A stretch of DNA of 64,000 nucleotides, from positions 26,928,896 to 26,992,895 of the forward strand of contig NC_135998.1 of the NCBI RefSeq assembly GCF_048128805.1, given 5' to 3'. The notes under the pieces are model-generated. The model ran no database searches. It worked only from the letters and a program-made list of their open reading frames with translations, and was not told where the DNA came from. Both the position numbers and the translations under genes were made by a program. This DNA comes from Centroberyx gerrardi (taxonomy: Eukaryota; Chordata; Actinopteri; Beryciformes; Berycidae). Below, piece after piece: positions 1 through 13,744 of this stretch. Positions within the stretch are counted from its first letter, which is position 1. Every line of letters begins with the position of its first letter.

Positions 1-177
1 ACCGGACTACATGAACATGGAAAGAGTTTATAGGTTCAGGGTGTGGCACTTTGAATAAACGTATTAGTGAAACTAGTGAAAGAAATTATAATAAACAAGT
101 CGAGTATGTCATCACCACTGATTTGACTGAGGTTTTCCTTCATGGAAAACACGCTTTGATCCCTTTTCTCCCTCCAG

Positions 178-3100
178 ATACCACAAACTGGTGTGGGGTC
201 CCCATGGGATGGATGCCCAAGGTCTCCCGTCCGGGGTCCTGATCGCCGGAGGGGAGAACGGCGACGTCATCCTGTACGACCCCGCCAAGATCATCGCCGG
301 AGAGAGCGACGTGATCATCGCTCAAAGTGACAAGCACACGGGGCCAGTGAGAGCGCTCGACGTCAACCCGTTCCAGGTCAGCTCCGTTTCTCTGACGCTG
401 AACTTAACATTGTGTATATGTGTGCTTTCTGTTGAGGGTTAGTTGACACAGTGCAATGTCCAACTTTGTTTTATTTCTTATAGGCAAACCTGTTCGCATC
501 AGGTGGGAATGAGTCTGAAATCTATATATGGGATATGAATAACTTTGGCTCTCCAATGACACCAGGACCTAAAACTCAGGTACATTTTTTTTTTTTTTTA
601 AATCTGTCAATGACATTTGTATTTCTGCTTTATGGTCTGTTTAGTCTCCATGATACAGCAATCAAAGGTATTTACTGTGTACTTACACAAGTTGTGTGAT
701 GCAGTGAAGTCTGCTGTCAAAATGTGAACACCCTCATTCAAGGGACGTTGACTCAGCAAATTATCCATTGAGCAACTTACATTTACTCTGACTTAATTTG
801 TTTATCCACTGACACCATAATTAAGTAATCACTACTTTCAAACCTCAAGCAGTTAAGTGCTTAGTTACATGTTCACATGTTAATCTGTGCAAATCTGCGC
901 TCTTGTCCATTCTGGTGTCCTCGGATGATGTATTGGACGTAATATCTAACAACCGAGGTACGAAAACAAAGAAGCACAACACAAGAATGCAGAGGACAGG
1001 AGATGGATAGAGAGTGCCCAGATGTTAGAAATAGGAGTTGGGATGACAACAATAGAAAAAAGTCCAACATTTCCCTCCTTGCTAACATAAAAATAAATCA
1101 ATTTAGGCTACAGAAGTAGATTAGATTAGATAAGAGATAGAGAATGACAAAGAATAGGATATAGATAAGAATAAGACAATAAAGAGTACTGAAGATAACA
1201 GAACAAAATGATCACACGAACAAACATATTGAAAATAATATAGCAAATAAATAAAGATACTGCATCTTCACTGATGGATTTACAAGTGGAATTGGATGTG
1301 CAAAAGTGCATTTCTAGCTACTCACATTACCATGTGTACATATGGGAGAACATATAGAGAAATGTGTCCTGACATGCAAATATGCAACGTAAGCTATTCA
1401 CATTATCATATTTACAGCCGGAGGGCTATGTACAGAAAAATGCGCAGAACATGCAGAAGTGCGTTCTTAGCTGTCACCTTGTAGAATTTACAGATGGGAC
1501 AAATATTCTATACATGGCCATGAGTATCAACTTGGACTTTCTGGCATTAATAATCAGCTAATGCCTTTTTGGCACAACGAACTGAACTGCTGCTGCAGTG
1601 CATATTGTTTGATCTTTTTCCCCAAGACATATATGTATATATACTTTGTACACGTTTCTATCTCAGTGTTTTCAAACCTTTCAGTGCACAGGGTAAGGCC
1701 TGCCGTGCTGTTTGTTGTGTATAATTGTCATGTTTTGTTCATGCAGCCTGTGGAGGACATCAGTTGTGTGGCGTGGAACAGGCAGGTCCAGCACATCCTG
1801 GCCTCTGCCAACCCCAGCGGCCGAGCCTCCGTCTGGGATCTCCGCAAGAATGACCTCATCATTAAAGTCAGCGACCACAGCAACAGAGTACGTTGTTCAG
1901 GCTCCTCACTGCACTTAGTTGAAGACATAGACAGGCTATCTATATATACCATATGTATATCTATATATCTAATTATAGAGAGAAATCTGGGATACATCAC
2001 AACAATAATCAACACATTTTCTTTGTGTGTTCTTTGTCAACTTCTTTTCTACTGATGTCCAGATGTGTGTCAAATACTGCAACGGTCTCAAACGTCTTAC
2101 AAGACCCTTGGTTGTGTCTTTATCTTAGATGCATTGCTCTGGGCTGGCCTGGAACCCAGAGGTGGCCACTCAGCTGGTCCTGGCTTCGGAGGACGACCGG
2201 CTGCCCGTCATCCAGATGTGGGACTTGCGTTTCGCCACCTCCCCACTCAAGATATTAGAGAATCACACACGGTAAACCGCCGCGTTGAGTTTTGGCACCA
2301 AAGCAGCGTAAAGGTGACAGTTGTCCTTTGTGATTGTAAGATCAGTAGAGCGGTCCACATGTAACGGTCGACTTCATCTTTCAGGGGCGTCCTGGCCATC
2401 GCCTGGAGCTTGGCCGATCCCGAGCTGCTTCTGAGCTGTGGGAAGGACAGCCGGATCCTGTGCTGGAATCCAAACACGGCGGAGGTAAACGCTGCAATCA
2501 AAGTCGACTATACTGATGAAGACTTCAGACAAAAAACGCTCCTCTGTCTTAATGTTGTTCCCTGACTTAATCTTCCGATCGCATCTCCAGGTTGTGTATG
2601 AGTTGCCCACCAGCACGCAGTGGTGCTTTGACCTCCAGTGGTGCCCCAGGAACCCGGCGGTGCTGTCGGCCGCGGCCTTCGACGGACACATCGACATCTA
2701 TTCCATCATGGGGGGCAGCAACCAGGCCCAGAGCCAGAGGCAGGCCGACCAGGTGAGGCAGAGTCCTCCGCAACAGAGATTTTGCAACTGCTTCTTTGTT
2801 TTCATTCACGCCTCCTCAGATACTGTGTGATCGCTTGATGCTGCTGGGCATTTGGCGAGCATTGCAACCCACTCAATCCACACTTCAACTGTTGAACTCC
2901 CCTAACTTCCACTCATAGTTCCTTCTTTATCAGAACCACACATGATGAACTGAGCTCTATATTTCATTTTGTGGCATCCATAAATCATCGAAGGTATCGG
3001 TTTGACTCCAGCTGGGCTCTGGGTGTCTGTTACAGATCAGCAACTCGTTTGGGAACATGGATCCTTTTGGGACAGGACAAGCGCTGCCCCCTCTGCAGTT

Positions 3101-6100
3101 GCCCCAGTCCACTGCCCCTCCAACTACAGTCAACCCCCTGAAGAAGCCGCCCAAGTGGATCCGCAGACCTGTAGGGGCCTCGTTTGCTGTGAGTCCTATT
3201 TCTTTACCTTTCATGAGATTGATGATTCATTTGAGTTTCCGTGTTTTAACATCCGAAGCGCTTCTGTTAACTTTGGCTTTTTCCCCACTCCTAGTTCGGG
3301 GGGAAGCTGGTATCTCTGGAGAACACCAAGCCGAACCCCCAGCAGCCTCAGCAGCCCGCTACACATATTGTTCATGTCAGCCAGGTTGTTACGGAAACAA
3401 CCTTTTTGAAGCGCTCTGATCAGCTGCAGACGACACTGAGTGCAGGCAACTTTGTGGATTTCTGCCAGGCCAAGATTGATGCAGCTGAAAATGAGTTTGA
3501 AAAGACTGTTTGGTCTTTCCTGAAGGTATGAAATTCACTATAACTGTGGAAAAGAAAATGAGAATACACTGAGAAAATGTATTCAGATAAATAATCTGAA
3601 TCAGTAAAATAGGAGTTTATATATTGTGGAATTGTGTTTTCAGGTTAACTTCGATGATAATGTCCGGGGCAAGTTCCTGGAGCTTCTGGGGTACAAGAAA
3701 GAGGAACTTGCATTAAAGGTGAGGTTTGTTTTCTAGACTACTGTACGCTTCATATGGTCTTATGTATAGACATTTGAACAAAATACATTCTGTTTAAAAT
3801 ATTTTTTTTACACCTTGTGGTAAATGTGTTTTCTTTTTGTTGGCAGATTTCAGCAGCACTGGAGGAAAAGGCTGTGGAGCCTGTGAAGGTGAGGGGTTTC
3901 CTGCCTGTTACATCATCTACTCACTTGTAGTGCATTTTAACTTTAGTGTCAGTAATTATGCATATGATTTGGTATGCAATCCTAGTATTATGATGTTATT
4001 TGGGCCTTTGCCAACGAATTAAAATTAAATAGTGATGGTCCCGAAAACACTTAGAGAAGTAAGGGAGACTGTCAACAAAATCAGCCAGTAAATTTCTTAC
4101 AAGATTACATAAAGATTACAGATTTCAGATTATTGGTTTCATTAGGGCATTCTCACCTCCGCAGACAATTTGAACCAAGAGCTTACATAGTTTAAATCAG
4201 CTGCACAAAACAAGGCAGGTGCGAAAGCAAACGTGGGCATGTGCCTTTTGAAAACTACGATGTTTGTGCTAAATATTATTAAACCTGCAATAAGCAATAT
4301 CAGACCTTATAACCAATCCTGAAATTAATGTGTGCTATGTGGAGATTTTAGCTGTGTTGCTGTTTTCACCTCTTTTCTAAAGCTTGTTGTCAAATTCCGC
4401 TCCGGAACGAAGCTCCTCCCGTTCCATTCAGTAGCTTTTCATTTTTTTTAAAACTAGCTTGTCTCCTCCCTCGCTGTTTGAAAGCGGCGTTCACCCCCAC
4501 CCATCCCTGAAAAAAAACCTCGTAATGGCGGAAACGATGAAGCGAGCAAGTAAACTTGTTAAACTAGTATGCTTGCTACCTACCTCTTCACTTATCATTC
4601 TAATTTACCCTGCTTTTTTGTGCTGTCCACATTCTTCTATTTGACACAATAACTATTGGTATTGGTATTGTCCTATCCCTCACGTTCCCGTCTAATGTTT
4701 TGCAACAAGGAAGTGAGAGTATTCATGAACATTACACTAGGTTTCAGTAGTACAAATATTACTACTTCTCTTTTTGAAACTACTGTCTGAGTTTGACAAA
4801 ATCAGCCTAGAGCCTGTATCTATTTCAACCTGTTTGGTGCACAACCTCCTCATCCTGTTCCTGAGTTTGCGCTCGAAAATTCAAATCTGATTACCTGATT
4901 TTTGACCCCATATCTTGGCTCAATTTCCAGCCAGTGGCAGAGGTGGACCAGCCTGCTCCAGTCAGCCTGCAGCCTTTAGCGGATCCCGGTCTTTTCTCCG
5001 CTGCTGACACCCCTGAGGCGTTCTTTGACATGATCAGTGCAGCGAACCTCCAGCCGGCAGACAAGCTGGAGCTGGAAGCCACCGCCGATCCAGAGACTGA
5101 GGAGCCGGCAGCAGCGGATCCAGAGGCTGAAGACACAAGCGCAGGCGAGGCTCTGACCAGCGAACCAGAACCAGATGTGGACCAGGTTCTCCCAGAGGAG
5201 GAGGACATCCCATTGGAGGATGAGGTACGTCTCTGTCCCCTATCCACCCCCTGCCCTACAGTCCACTCCCAGACAGTTTGTACTCCATTGGAATATAATT
5301 GAAAAAATTATGTGTACATTCCCATGGATGCTATCCTGATCCAGTTAAATTGCTCCCAAAATTACTGTACTGATGTATGCACTGCTAAGCTTAACAAGCC
5401 TAATAATTCCACTGCTTTTTTACATCTCTCTCTGGGATAGACTCACTCCTGCTTGTTTTTTTTTTTGTATTCATTAAGCACAATAACAGTTATTAGATGA
5501 GGCCTTTTGTGATAATAGTTGCTGTTTAAATGTGTCCATCAAAACCTTTTTTTTTCTGCTGCAGTGATTTATTCTGCTGTAGCCTATCTGAACTACCATC
5601 ATGATACCACAGATTTTAGTTTTTCTTCATTTTTCATTTTTTCCCCACTATGTCTGCACAATTAGAAACATAGTGAGAGATGCTTCAGGCAGATTCCTAA
5701 ACAAAGTATTCTTGATTGTGCAGAATCCCTGTTCTGCAGTTTGGAGAAAATCCAGCCCCTACTTTTCAAACAATTGGAAATGCTGGAAAATTATGTCAAA
5801 TAATGTGTCCACATCATATCGCAATTTATGTCACAGTGGCAATATTCAACAAAAAGATGCAGCAAGAGATCACAAGATGGGTGAAATATTACTCTGGTGT
5901 TTCAGGAGGTGACTGCACCAGTGGAGGAGGAACCCAGTCCTGCTGAAGAGACAGCAGCTCCGGCTGAAGACCCTGCTGAAGACACTGCTGAGGTCCCAGC
6001 AGCTGAGGTCCCAGCAGCTGAGGTCCTACCTGAGGTCCCAGCAGCTGAGGTCCCACCTGAGGTCCCAGCAGCTGAGGTCCCTGCTGAGGTCCCAGCTGAG

Positions 6101-9100
6101 GTCCCAGCTGAGGTCCCAGCAGCTGAGGTCCTACCTGAGGTCCCAGCAGCTGAGGTCCCAGCTGAGGTCCCCGCTCAGGTTCAAGATCAGGTCCCAGCTC
6201 AGATCCCAGCTCAGGTCGCAGCTCCAGACCCCGACAAAGGAGGCGTTAGTCTCAGCATCAGTCAAGGTAACAACTTTGGTCTTAGTTTGATGTAGACATG
6301 TTTGCAGATTATCTTTCCAACCAATCAGCTACAGCAGCTGATCTCACTGATTATCACCTTCAACCAGAAAGGAAGAACTAATCAATGAAATCACCTGCTG
6401 TAGTGTTTGGTTGGAATGAAAACCTGCAGAGTCTCAGGTTGCGATGGGGCATGGTTGAGAACCGCTGCCATAGGCGGTGTCCACATGCAAGAGCTATATG
6501 TTTAGAATTTCCCCTTTTAGGTTGTTTATTTACATTATTTATTTACACTTTGTTTGCGTGCCAGATGTGGATGGGCTGATCACTCAGGCTCTGCTGACTG
6601 GAGACTTTGAGGGAGCTGTGGAGCTCTGTCTCCATGACAACCGCATGGCAGACAGCATCATCCTGGCCATCGCTGGAGGGGCCGAACTCCTGGAGAAAAC
6701 CCAGAAGAAGTATTTCACAAAAACCCACAGCAAGATCACCAAGGTAAAACGTTTACGCATTTGTGTAGAAAGTAGTAGGAGGAGAGTGTGTATTATTGAT
6801 GGAGGGTGATGGGAATTGTGATGGATGGTGATGACTCTGAAATTGATGATATAACTGTGATATGTTTCCCTACAGCTGATCAGCGCAGTGGTGATGAAGG
6901 ACTGGCATGACATCCTGCAGACATGTGACCTGCAGAACTGGAAGGAGGCTCTGGCTGCTGTCATGACCTATGCTCAACCTGATGAGTTCTCCTCCCTCTG
7001 TGGTTAGTGTACTTTGTGCCTGCACACTGCTTTGATGGTCCATAGGCCTCAACAGGTCAAAACATTGCTGAATATGGTACTTTGAAGGCATCAGTTTCCA
7101 GCAGTTTTGGAAGTGCATAACCTCCCTCGCTATATACGATCTAATAAACTTCTTTGTCTCTCAGCTATGAATTGCTGCTCTCTAACTGTGATCCTTTGTG
7201 TTGGTTAGACCTCCTTGGCGGCAGGCTGGAGGCAGCAGAGGAGAGCCAACTACAAGCCCAGGCCTGTCTGTGTTACATCTGCGCCGGCAACGTGGAGAAA
7301 CTAGTGTCCTGCTGGACCAGAGCACAGGACGGATACTGCCCACTCTCTCTCCAGGTGTGTGTGTGTGTGTGTGTAGATGTGTGTCACTCCATGCTCTTCA
7401 GTCTAGTTCACTCCAACTTTCTAGGTCTGTATATTTTTGTGTGTTTGTTTTAATTTGGGTCACGCTAATGGGCTGTGTGTGCATCACTCAGGACCTGGTG
7501 GAGAAGGTGGTGGTGCTGCGCCAAGCCGTAGAGCAGACCCAGCGCTCCGGTCCCGCTGTTATGGGCGTCCTGCTGGCTGAAAAGATGAGTCAGTACGCCA
7601 ACTTACTGGCCTCCCAGGGCAACCTGTCCACTGCCATCACCTACTTGCCTGACAACACCAACCAGGTATGTAACACATCTGGTCCACAGGTTAATGATGA
7701 TGACACTGGCATTACTAAGTAACCATGTATCCTATTGGTTGTCGCTGATAGTCTTCTTTCTTATCTACTTGGATTGCATGCTGCATTCAGTGTCCACCTT
7801 TCTAATTGCAGTTATCTTGTCTCCTCCATCCAGGTTGCTGTGCAGCAGCTTCGTGACCGTCTCAGTCGGGCTCTGGGGCAACAGGCAGCAGCTCCCGCAG
7901 CTCCCGCAGCTCCGGTCCAGACCCAGAGAGCTCAGGCTCAGCGGCCGGCCCCTCAGGCCCAGCATACCGCAGCCGTGCCCAGGCTCCCGTTCACCCCGGC
8001 CCAGCCTGCTATGGTGCCTCAGCCCACTGCAGCACCAGCGCCCATGCCTCCACCTGCCTCTGCCCCAGCGCAGCCTCAGTATTACCAGCCAGTAGGTTCC
8101 ACTGTCCTCCCATAGCGGCACGTAACAAGGGTTTACATGAGAACCCAGAATGTTACTGTCCTTCTCCCTCACCACATTGCTCACTTTGAGACAGTATTAT
8201 TCTTAAACTTGAGGGCAGAGTGGTCTCTTTCCTCTTCACTTATCTGTGTGAGGTTAAAAAAATGTGAGGAAATCCACAGGTCTCATACTAACTAATCACC
8301 TGGTGTATCGCTCATATCTATTTTCTGTTGTGTTGTAGCCATTACATTGATCGGATTTGTGGTTTCTGTTTTGGCCAGGGTTTAAATCACATGCTGATTC
8401 CCGAAGGTACTCTTGAAATATTAATGATAAATATTAATGACAGCAGGGGCTGTATGCCACTAATGCTTGGGGTGCACCTATGGGAACAATATACTTGTAA
8501 TTCTGTACTAACTTCATATGGTGGTGCCAAATTCCCCTGGGCATCCCTGTAATTTGAACCCTGGTTCTTCTGTTGCCCTATCTTGTGTCCACTGGTCCGA
8601 TGCTTGTGCGTTGTGGCGATGTTGTTTGGTGGTTCCCCCATGGTGTAGCCATCATTGGTATGTGCCGTGTGTCTCTGTGTACTTCAGGTGAGGGCTGCCT
8701 CCACTGTCACCTCCTGGAGTAACCAAACTCCCACAGCCCTCCCCAATGTCCCTCCTCCTCTTCAACTAGGCACCGCCTCAGACCAGCAGGTATACTGCCC
8801 AGCCATCCGACCCCAATACACACCTTCGCACAGCTCTTACCACTTCTGATACCTGTACAACTCAAAAATGCACCACATTCATGCCTATACACACATATTA
8901 GGCAGGCCACTGTACCACTGTAGCAAGATTTCTGTTGTGCTTCTTTACTCCTGTTCCTGCAATTTAGTAGAGAAATTACAACTCAGTCTTTGTATATAAA
9001 AATCTCTGCAGTTAGTCTGTTCCATGAACTTCCTTCACAAAGGGATCATTCACCTTTTTAGTTTCTCTTATATATTCTTAGTATCAGTGTGGTGAATGTA

Positions 9101-12100
9101 ATGACTGATATAGAAATTGTGGTTAAATTAGTGGGACCAATACCTGACGATCGCAAGCTTCCCTCTTGCTACTGTGGTACGTCTGTGGTAATAATGACAA
9201 AGCATCTATTCACAGTCTCAGCGCCTGCCCTTCCCCATAGCCACCCGCACCCCCCTTTGCACCCCCCTTCCCCTGGCTGGCACCTCAGTGCCCTCAGGTT
9301 GTGATGCATGCACTGTCTCCGGTCAAATCCCTCGCTCAATTCTCCTGCACCCCGCCTTTTATTCCTGTGATTTAATGCATGACTCTTTATACATCACTCC
9401 TCTGGCTCTAACCGTTAACATCTGCTAAATGTTCCTTTCTTGCTGTGTGCTTGCCTAAACATACCGCACCACTCCTTACATATACATGTTGTTTCTCTAT
9501 TAGTATTATGAGGTGATTTGTGAATTTTTCCACCCACAGAAGAACAGGAGAGACGAGAATATTCTGCCCTCTGTCTTGCAGCACCAAACTCCTGTTGCCA
9601 TATTCCTGCTATAGTAAAATAGCCTTGTTCATCTCCTGTTGCACAGCGTAGAGAGCAGTGGTCTGTTCTCTGTAACTGACTGTAGTGCTGTCCTTGGTTT
9701 TGAAATTTGGTGTTAGATTCTCTTTGTGTTCGCGCAGGTGGAGCCCTCAAACCCCATGTATGGGATGCCAGCCTCTGGAGCACCTGCTGCCCCTCCAGCC
9801 TCCTCCACTCCTGCATTCATGTACTCTCACCAGTACCAGCGTAAGTGTTTAACAAACTCCATACTCTAGGTCAACCAGCCACTACAGCCGGAGAGTTATG
9901 TGAGGTGCGGGTTTATTTTGGCTGACCTTGTTGCAGTTTTCTCACAAAGTCGCACTCCAGCTCTGCAGTATCGAGGTTATTGACTTTTTGTAGAAAAAGT
10001 CTTGTGGTTATGGGGAAAGCAGAAGGTGTCTCTTCAGTATAAGTCACACTGCCATCCAGAGGAGGCCCATGTACACTGCACAGTACCCATATTTGAAAAA
10101 TGTAGCTGGAACAAATCCTCTCGCCTCTCTTTCATAAAACAAAACTGACAAGCATTTCCTTTTGGCAATGTTTGGCTCCACAATATCTGATCTTCTTCTG
10201 TGCTGATGTACTTCATGTTATTGTGGTTAGAATTTAGAATGTTTCCATTCTAACCATGAGATATTACTCTGTCACTAACATGAGATGAGAATGGCTGTTA
10301 CGAATAGCTTTTCAGTATGTTCATCTCATTGCCTGTCGAGACTTTTGTAACCTAATAACTAAACCTTACTTTTCATGGAAGCATTTTAGCATGCACTGTA
10401 CTGTATCTAGCTGTATCTGTTTGTTACTCTGTTTGTTACCTCTGCCCTATACAGCATGCATGATGTAGCTACTCTTATCACTAACAGCATCTGTTGTATC
10501 TTGTGTGAACCCTAGCCTACCCCCAGGTCAACCAGTACCCACCTGGAGCCGGGGGGGTGCCTATCTATCAGCCTCTGCAGTACTCCTCTGCCGCTCCTCT
10601 CCCTCCGCCCCCCGCTGCCACCTCCTCCACTCCTCAGCCCCCGGGCTTTCTGTCTCAGTATGTGCAGCCCGTTCCCTCCCAGCAAGCTCCTCCCCTCTAT
10701 CCCGGACCGCCTCCCGTCAGCCAGTGTTTGTCGTCTTCTCCTCCTTCCCATCCTCCCTTCTTTCCAACTGCATCCTCCTCCTTCTCTCCTCCTCCGTCCT
10801 CTGGAGCGTCCTTCCAACATGGCGGGCCAGGATCTCCGGTCTCTTACATGCCGCCTCCTCCACCCACCGGACTCTCAGGTACACAGCCTGACCCTGACCA
10901 GATCCCCGCCTCTCAGAGGAAAGGTCTGCGTGGCTCTGCTCTCCCTCAATGCAGCTGTCCTCTGATTAGACTCAGCCAGGCCGCACGTTGAGAATTGTTC
11001 TTGTTGTCTGACCGGTTATAATTGGCTCTGTGTAGAGTTAAAACTACCAGTCAGTTTCTTGCAGTGCAGGTTTTGTCATATTGCAGTTGTAGTTCATAGC
11101 ATGGGTTTAGAGAAATTTCTTGGTTGATTGATTCTGTTACTATAAAGCTCCAGCCATTCCATTATTACAGCGGCATCTTTAGTATATTGCCTATTCCTGT
11201 ACAAGTTTTACTGATTTATGGAAGAAAGTGAGATAAACCTGTTTTCCCAGCAAGGACAGAGATTTTCTTGGAAAAGCTGGAAAAGGTGGCAGTGACAGCA
11301 GGCAGGAGGATTTTTATTTTATTTTTGTAAGAGTGTATTTTCTGCTTGTATGAGCATAAAAACTTGAAATGAGCAGCATGCAAGTTCCTAAAGTCTCTCT
11401 GTCATTTCAGTGGAACGACTCGGGACTTGACATCTTGATGGAGTCTTTATTCTTTCGTTTCTAGCTTCGGAAGAGACTTATTTTAGAGATATTTTGGTTT
11501 TACACTGAATGCAGAAATTAAACCGCAGCTTTTCGGTATCAAGTTTGGCATTGAGTGAATGAAACCAATTACTTCTGGTATATTGGAGAGATGCTAAATG
11601 ACAGATGTTGGTTGACCCAGATTTGTTGTGGACAGGAGCAGGCAATCATGTTGTTGCCCTGGTGCGTTGTGGGCTTTGCACGGCTATTTAGGGAAGTCAT
11701 TACCCTGATGGAAATGGCAGGCAGGGATCATGATTATAATTAGGGCCAAAGCTTGCCTCATCATCACTGCTGTGTAAAAACCTTAATCTCAAAACCTTTC
11801 TGAAATTACAATTTTAAAAGCTTGTTTCTTTCCATTGATTGGCTTGATCACAGATTTTTATAATATGCTTTACCTGAAGGACCTTCAGCTGTCTAAAAGC
11901 AACACTGAAGATTGCTTTGTTTTTTTGCAGGACTACATGCTTACAAATCACGCCTGGAAACCCAATTTCAGAATGAGGGGTCTAATGTAGTTTTTTTTTG
12001 TTTATTTTGTCTTTTTAATCAAAATCGATTATCCAAAATTATTAGCCATACGTACACAGACTACAGTCTCAATCTCATCAGACTGAGGCAGGCTTTAATT

Positions 12101-13429
12101 ATCAGTCATGTTTTGAAATCAAGGATAATAACAATTCAAGGACATTTCTAATTCAGAAATGCTCTTCCCAAGAATCATGAAATAGATGCTGTAGGTGGGA
12201 ATCGATGAATAAATGAATTGGATTCGTCTTTTCTTTCCACAGGGCCTCAGAATGGCTGGAATGATCCTCCCGCCCTGAGCAGAGCACCAAAGAAGAAGGT
12301 GAGTCTGCCTGTCCTAGGCTATGTAACCGCACTCTGGCTCAAGGCAAACACACAGGGAAGACATTATGCATCGTGAAGGGACATAAGGGACATAAAACAG
12401 AATATTTGTCATTGCATTACAGCAGCTTCCAGAAAACTACACTCCTCCTGCCCCCATCACCGCCCCCATCATGGCTCCACTGGGCGGTGATCCTCAGGCC
12501 CAGCCCATATGCTCCGCAGCCCCCCAAGCCATGGTCCAGGGCCCGCCCGGGGGCCAGGCGCCCTACTCGGGCATGCAGCAGCAGCTCTCCCCTCCACCCA
12601 TGAACCCAGCCATGCCTAAGACCAGTGTGGAGGGGGCACCAGGAGCGCCCATTGGGGATGTCATACAGGTAGAGCGGGTCGTTTTCATTCATTGTTGTTG
12701 AAATGTGGGAATGTGAAGCCCTTTGAGACTGTAACTGCGATTTAATGGCTATAAAAAATGATTTGACTGGACTTTTCTTACCCCGTTTTACACCATTCAG
12801 CCCATGCAGTCCATCCCTGCCGAGAAGATCATGAAGAAGCCCATCCCCGACGAGCACTTGGTCCTGAAGACCACATTCGAGGGCCTCATCCACAAGTGCT
12901 TGGCTGTAGCCGCTGACCCTGTGAGTCCACCTCATGATTTGACAGTTGAATGTGCCTCTTCATAACAACACAGTGAACAACTTTTAACTTTTTACTTTGC
13001 TCTCTCGCAGCAAACCAAGAGAAAGCTCGACGACGCCAACAAACGTCTGGAAGCCCTCTACGACAAACTCCGAGAGCAGACGGTGAGTATCGCAGCTCTG
13101 TCTGGAGTTGCGATGGCTTCGTTTCTCATGTCGGGATTGAGTTCAACACGGTCTTGAGACGGATCAATATCGACTGACGGCATATCCTGCAATAATGCGA
13201 TGTTTTACGAAGACTTCTCACCTCCGCTTTCTGTTATTCCTCTCTCCAGCTCTCCCCAGCCATTGTAGGAGGACTGCACAACATGGCGAGGAGCATAGAG
13301 TCTCGATCCTACGCAGAGGGCCTCAACATCCACACCCACATAGTCAGTAACAGCAACTTCAGCGAGACGTCAGCCTTCATGCCCGTGCTCAAGGTGGTGT
13401 TGACGCAAGCCAACAAACTCGGCGTCTGA
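178..13429 (+). CDS. sec31a: SEC31A, COPII outer coat protein (5' partial, 25 exons in window)
   Basis: SEC31 pairs with SEC13 to form the outer cage of COPII vesicles leaving the endoplasmic reticulum. Exons: 178-376, 484-579, 1747-1887, 2129-2271, 2385-2484, 2591-2752, 3036-3188, 3295-3525, 3644-3718, 3847-3888, 4931-5224, 5906-6266, 6565-6743, 6876-7002, 7209-7354, 7492-7665, 7834-8091, 8688-8789, 9738-9840, 10516-10923, 12243-12298, 12423-12668, 12801-12920, 13011-13082, 13250-13429. All have AG/GT borders and the phases join, giving 1388 residues before TGA. Exons 1-6 carry the WD40 propeller ([23 protein letters not shown]); exons 8-16 the helical solenoid ([25 protein letters not shown]); exons 17-22 a Pro/Gln-rich linker with conserved [15 protein letters not shown]; the last three exons the C-terminal helical domain ending TQANKLGV. 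The first ~70 residues lie upstream. The protein is longer than human SEC31A (about 1220 aa) mainly through the acidic inserts of exons 11 and 12. Exon 18 is in frame and may be alternatively spliced. Confidence 0.97.
5988..6222 (+). repeat. Coding minisatellite in SEC31A exon 12 (EVPA repeats)
   Basis: Tandem 12-bp and 15-bp units (gaggtcccagct and gaggtcccagcagct, with variants) encode degenerate EVPA, EVPAA and EVLP blocks. A higher-order copy is visible: the segment starting aggtcctacc occurs at 6021 and again 105 bp later at 6126. All units are multiples of 3, so length changes keep frame. The run lies in the acidic linker between the helical blocks of SEC31A. Confidence 0.9.
6302..6467 (+). 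mobile_element. Possible degenerate hAT-type short element in SEC31A intron 12
   Basis: The segment ends in ggttgagaaccgctg, which resembles the 3' terminal repeat of non-autonomous hAT elements (CAGnGGTTCTCAACC read outwards). The body (tttggttggaatgaaaacctgcag) resembles an interspersed sequence common in teleosts. A clear matching 5' end and target duplication are not visible, so the left boundary is a guess. Confidence 0.4.
7355..7373 (+). repeat. (GT)n at the splice donor of SEC31A exon 15
   Basis: The intron begins directly with a GT dinucleotide run, so the donor GT is the first unit of a microsatellite and several overlapping GT donors are available. Confidence 0.8.
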
Positions 13430-13738
13430 GTAGGCAGGAATTCCCAACCGCTCCTGAGCCTTGACCGGAGGCTGGAGAATGATCAGTCAGGGGCCGTGTT
13501 GAATATCAGTGGAGCGTGTTCAGACTGTCGGTAGCTTGTTTCACAGGGAGTCGTAATGCAAATGTACTTGACGAGGAATTATGAGATGTAGGAAAATACT
13601 GTTCAGTTCTCCCTTGTGCCATTCTGTTTCCTTAACGCAACTCAAACACAAGCCATGCTATCGGTATCACTCAGTGGTGAAAGTAAATTCCAAGCCCAAC
13701 CCCCTCACCCAAACATACAAACACCAATAACAACAACA

Positions 13739-13744
13739 AATAAA
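13739..13744 (+). terminator. Candidate SEC31A poly(A) signal AATAAA
   Basis: First canonical AATAAA after the SEC31A stop, 310 bp downstream. Further AATAAA hexamers near 15300-15355 could serve a longer 3' UTR; the sequence alone does not decide between them. Confidence 0.45.

Noticed and set aside
8092-8115. SEC31A ending at TAG after exon 17
   Set aside because: The CCA|GTAGGT donor and the conserved downstream exons show the frame continues; the stop is intronic unless the intron is retained.
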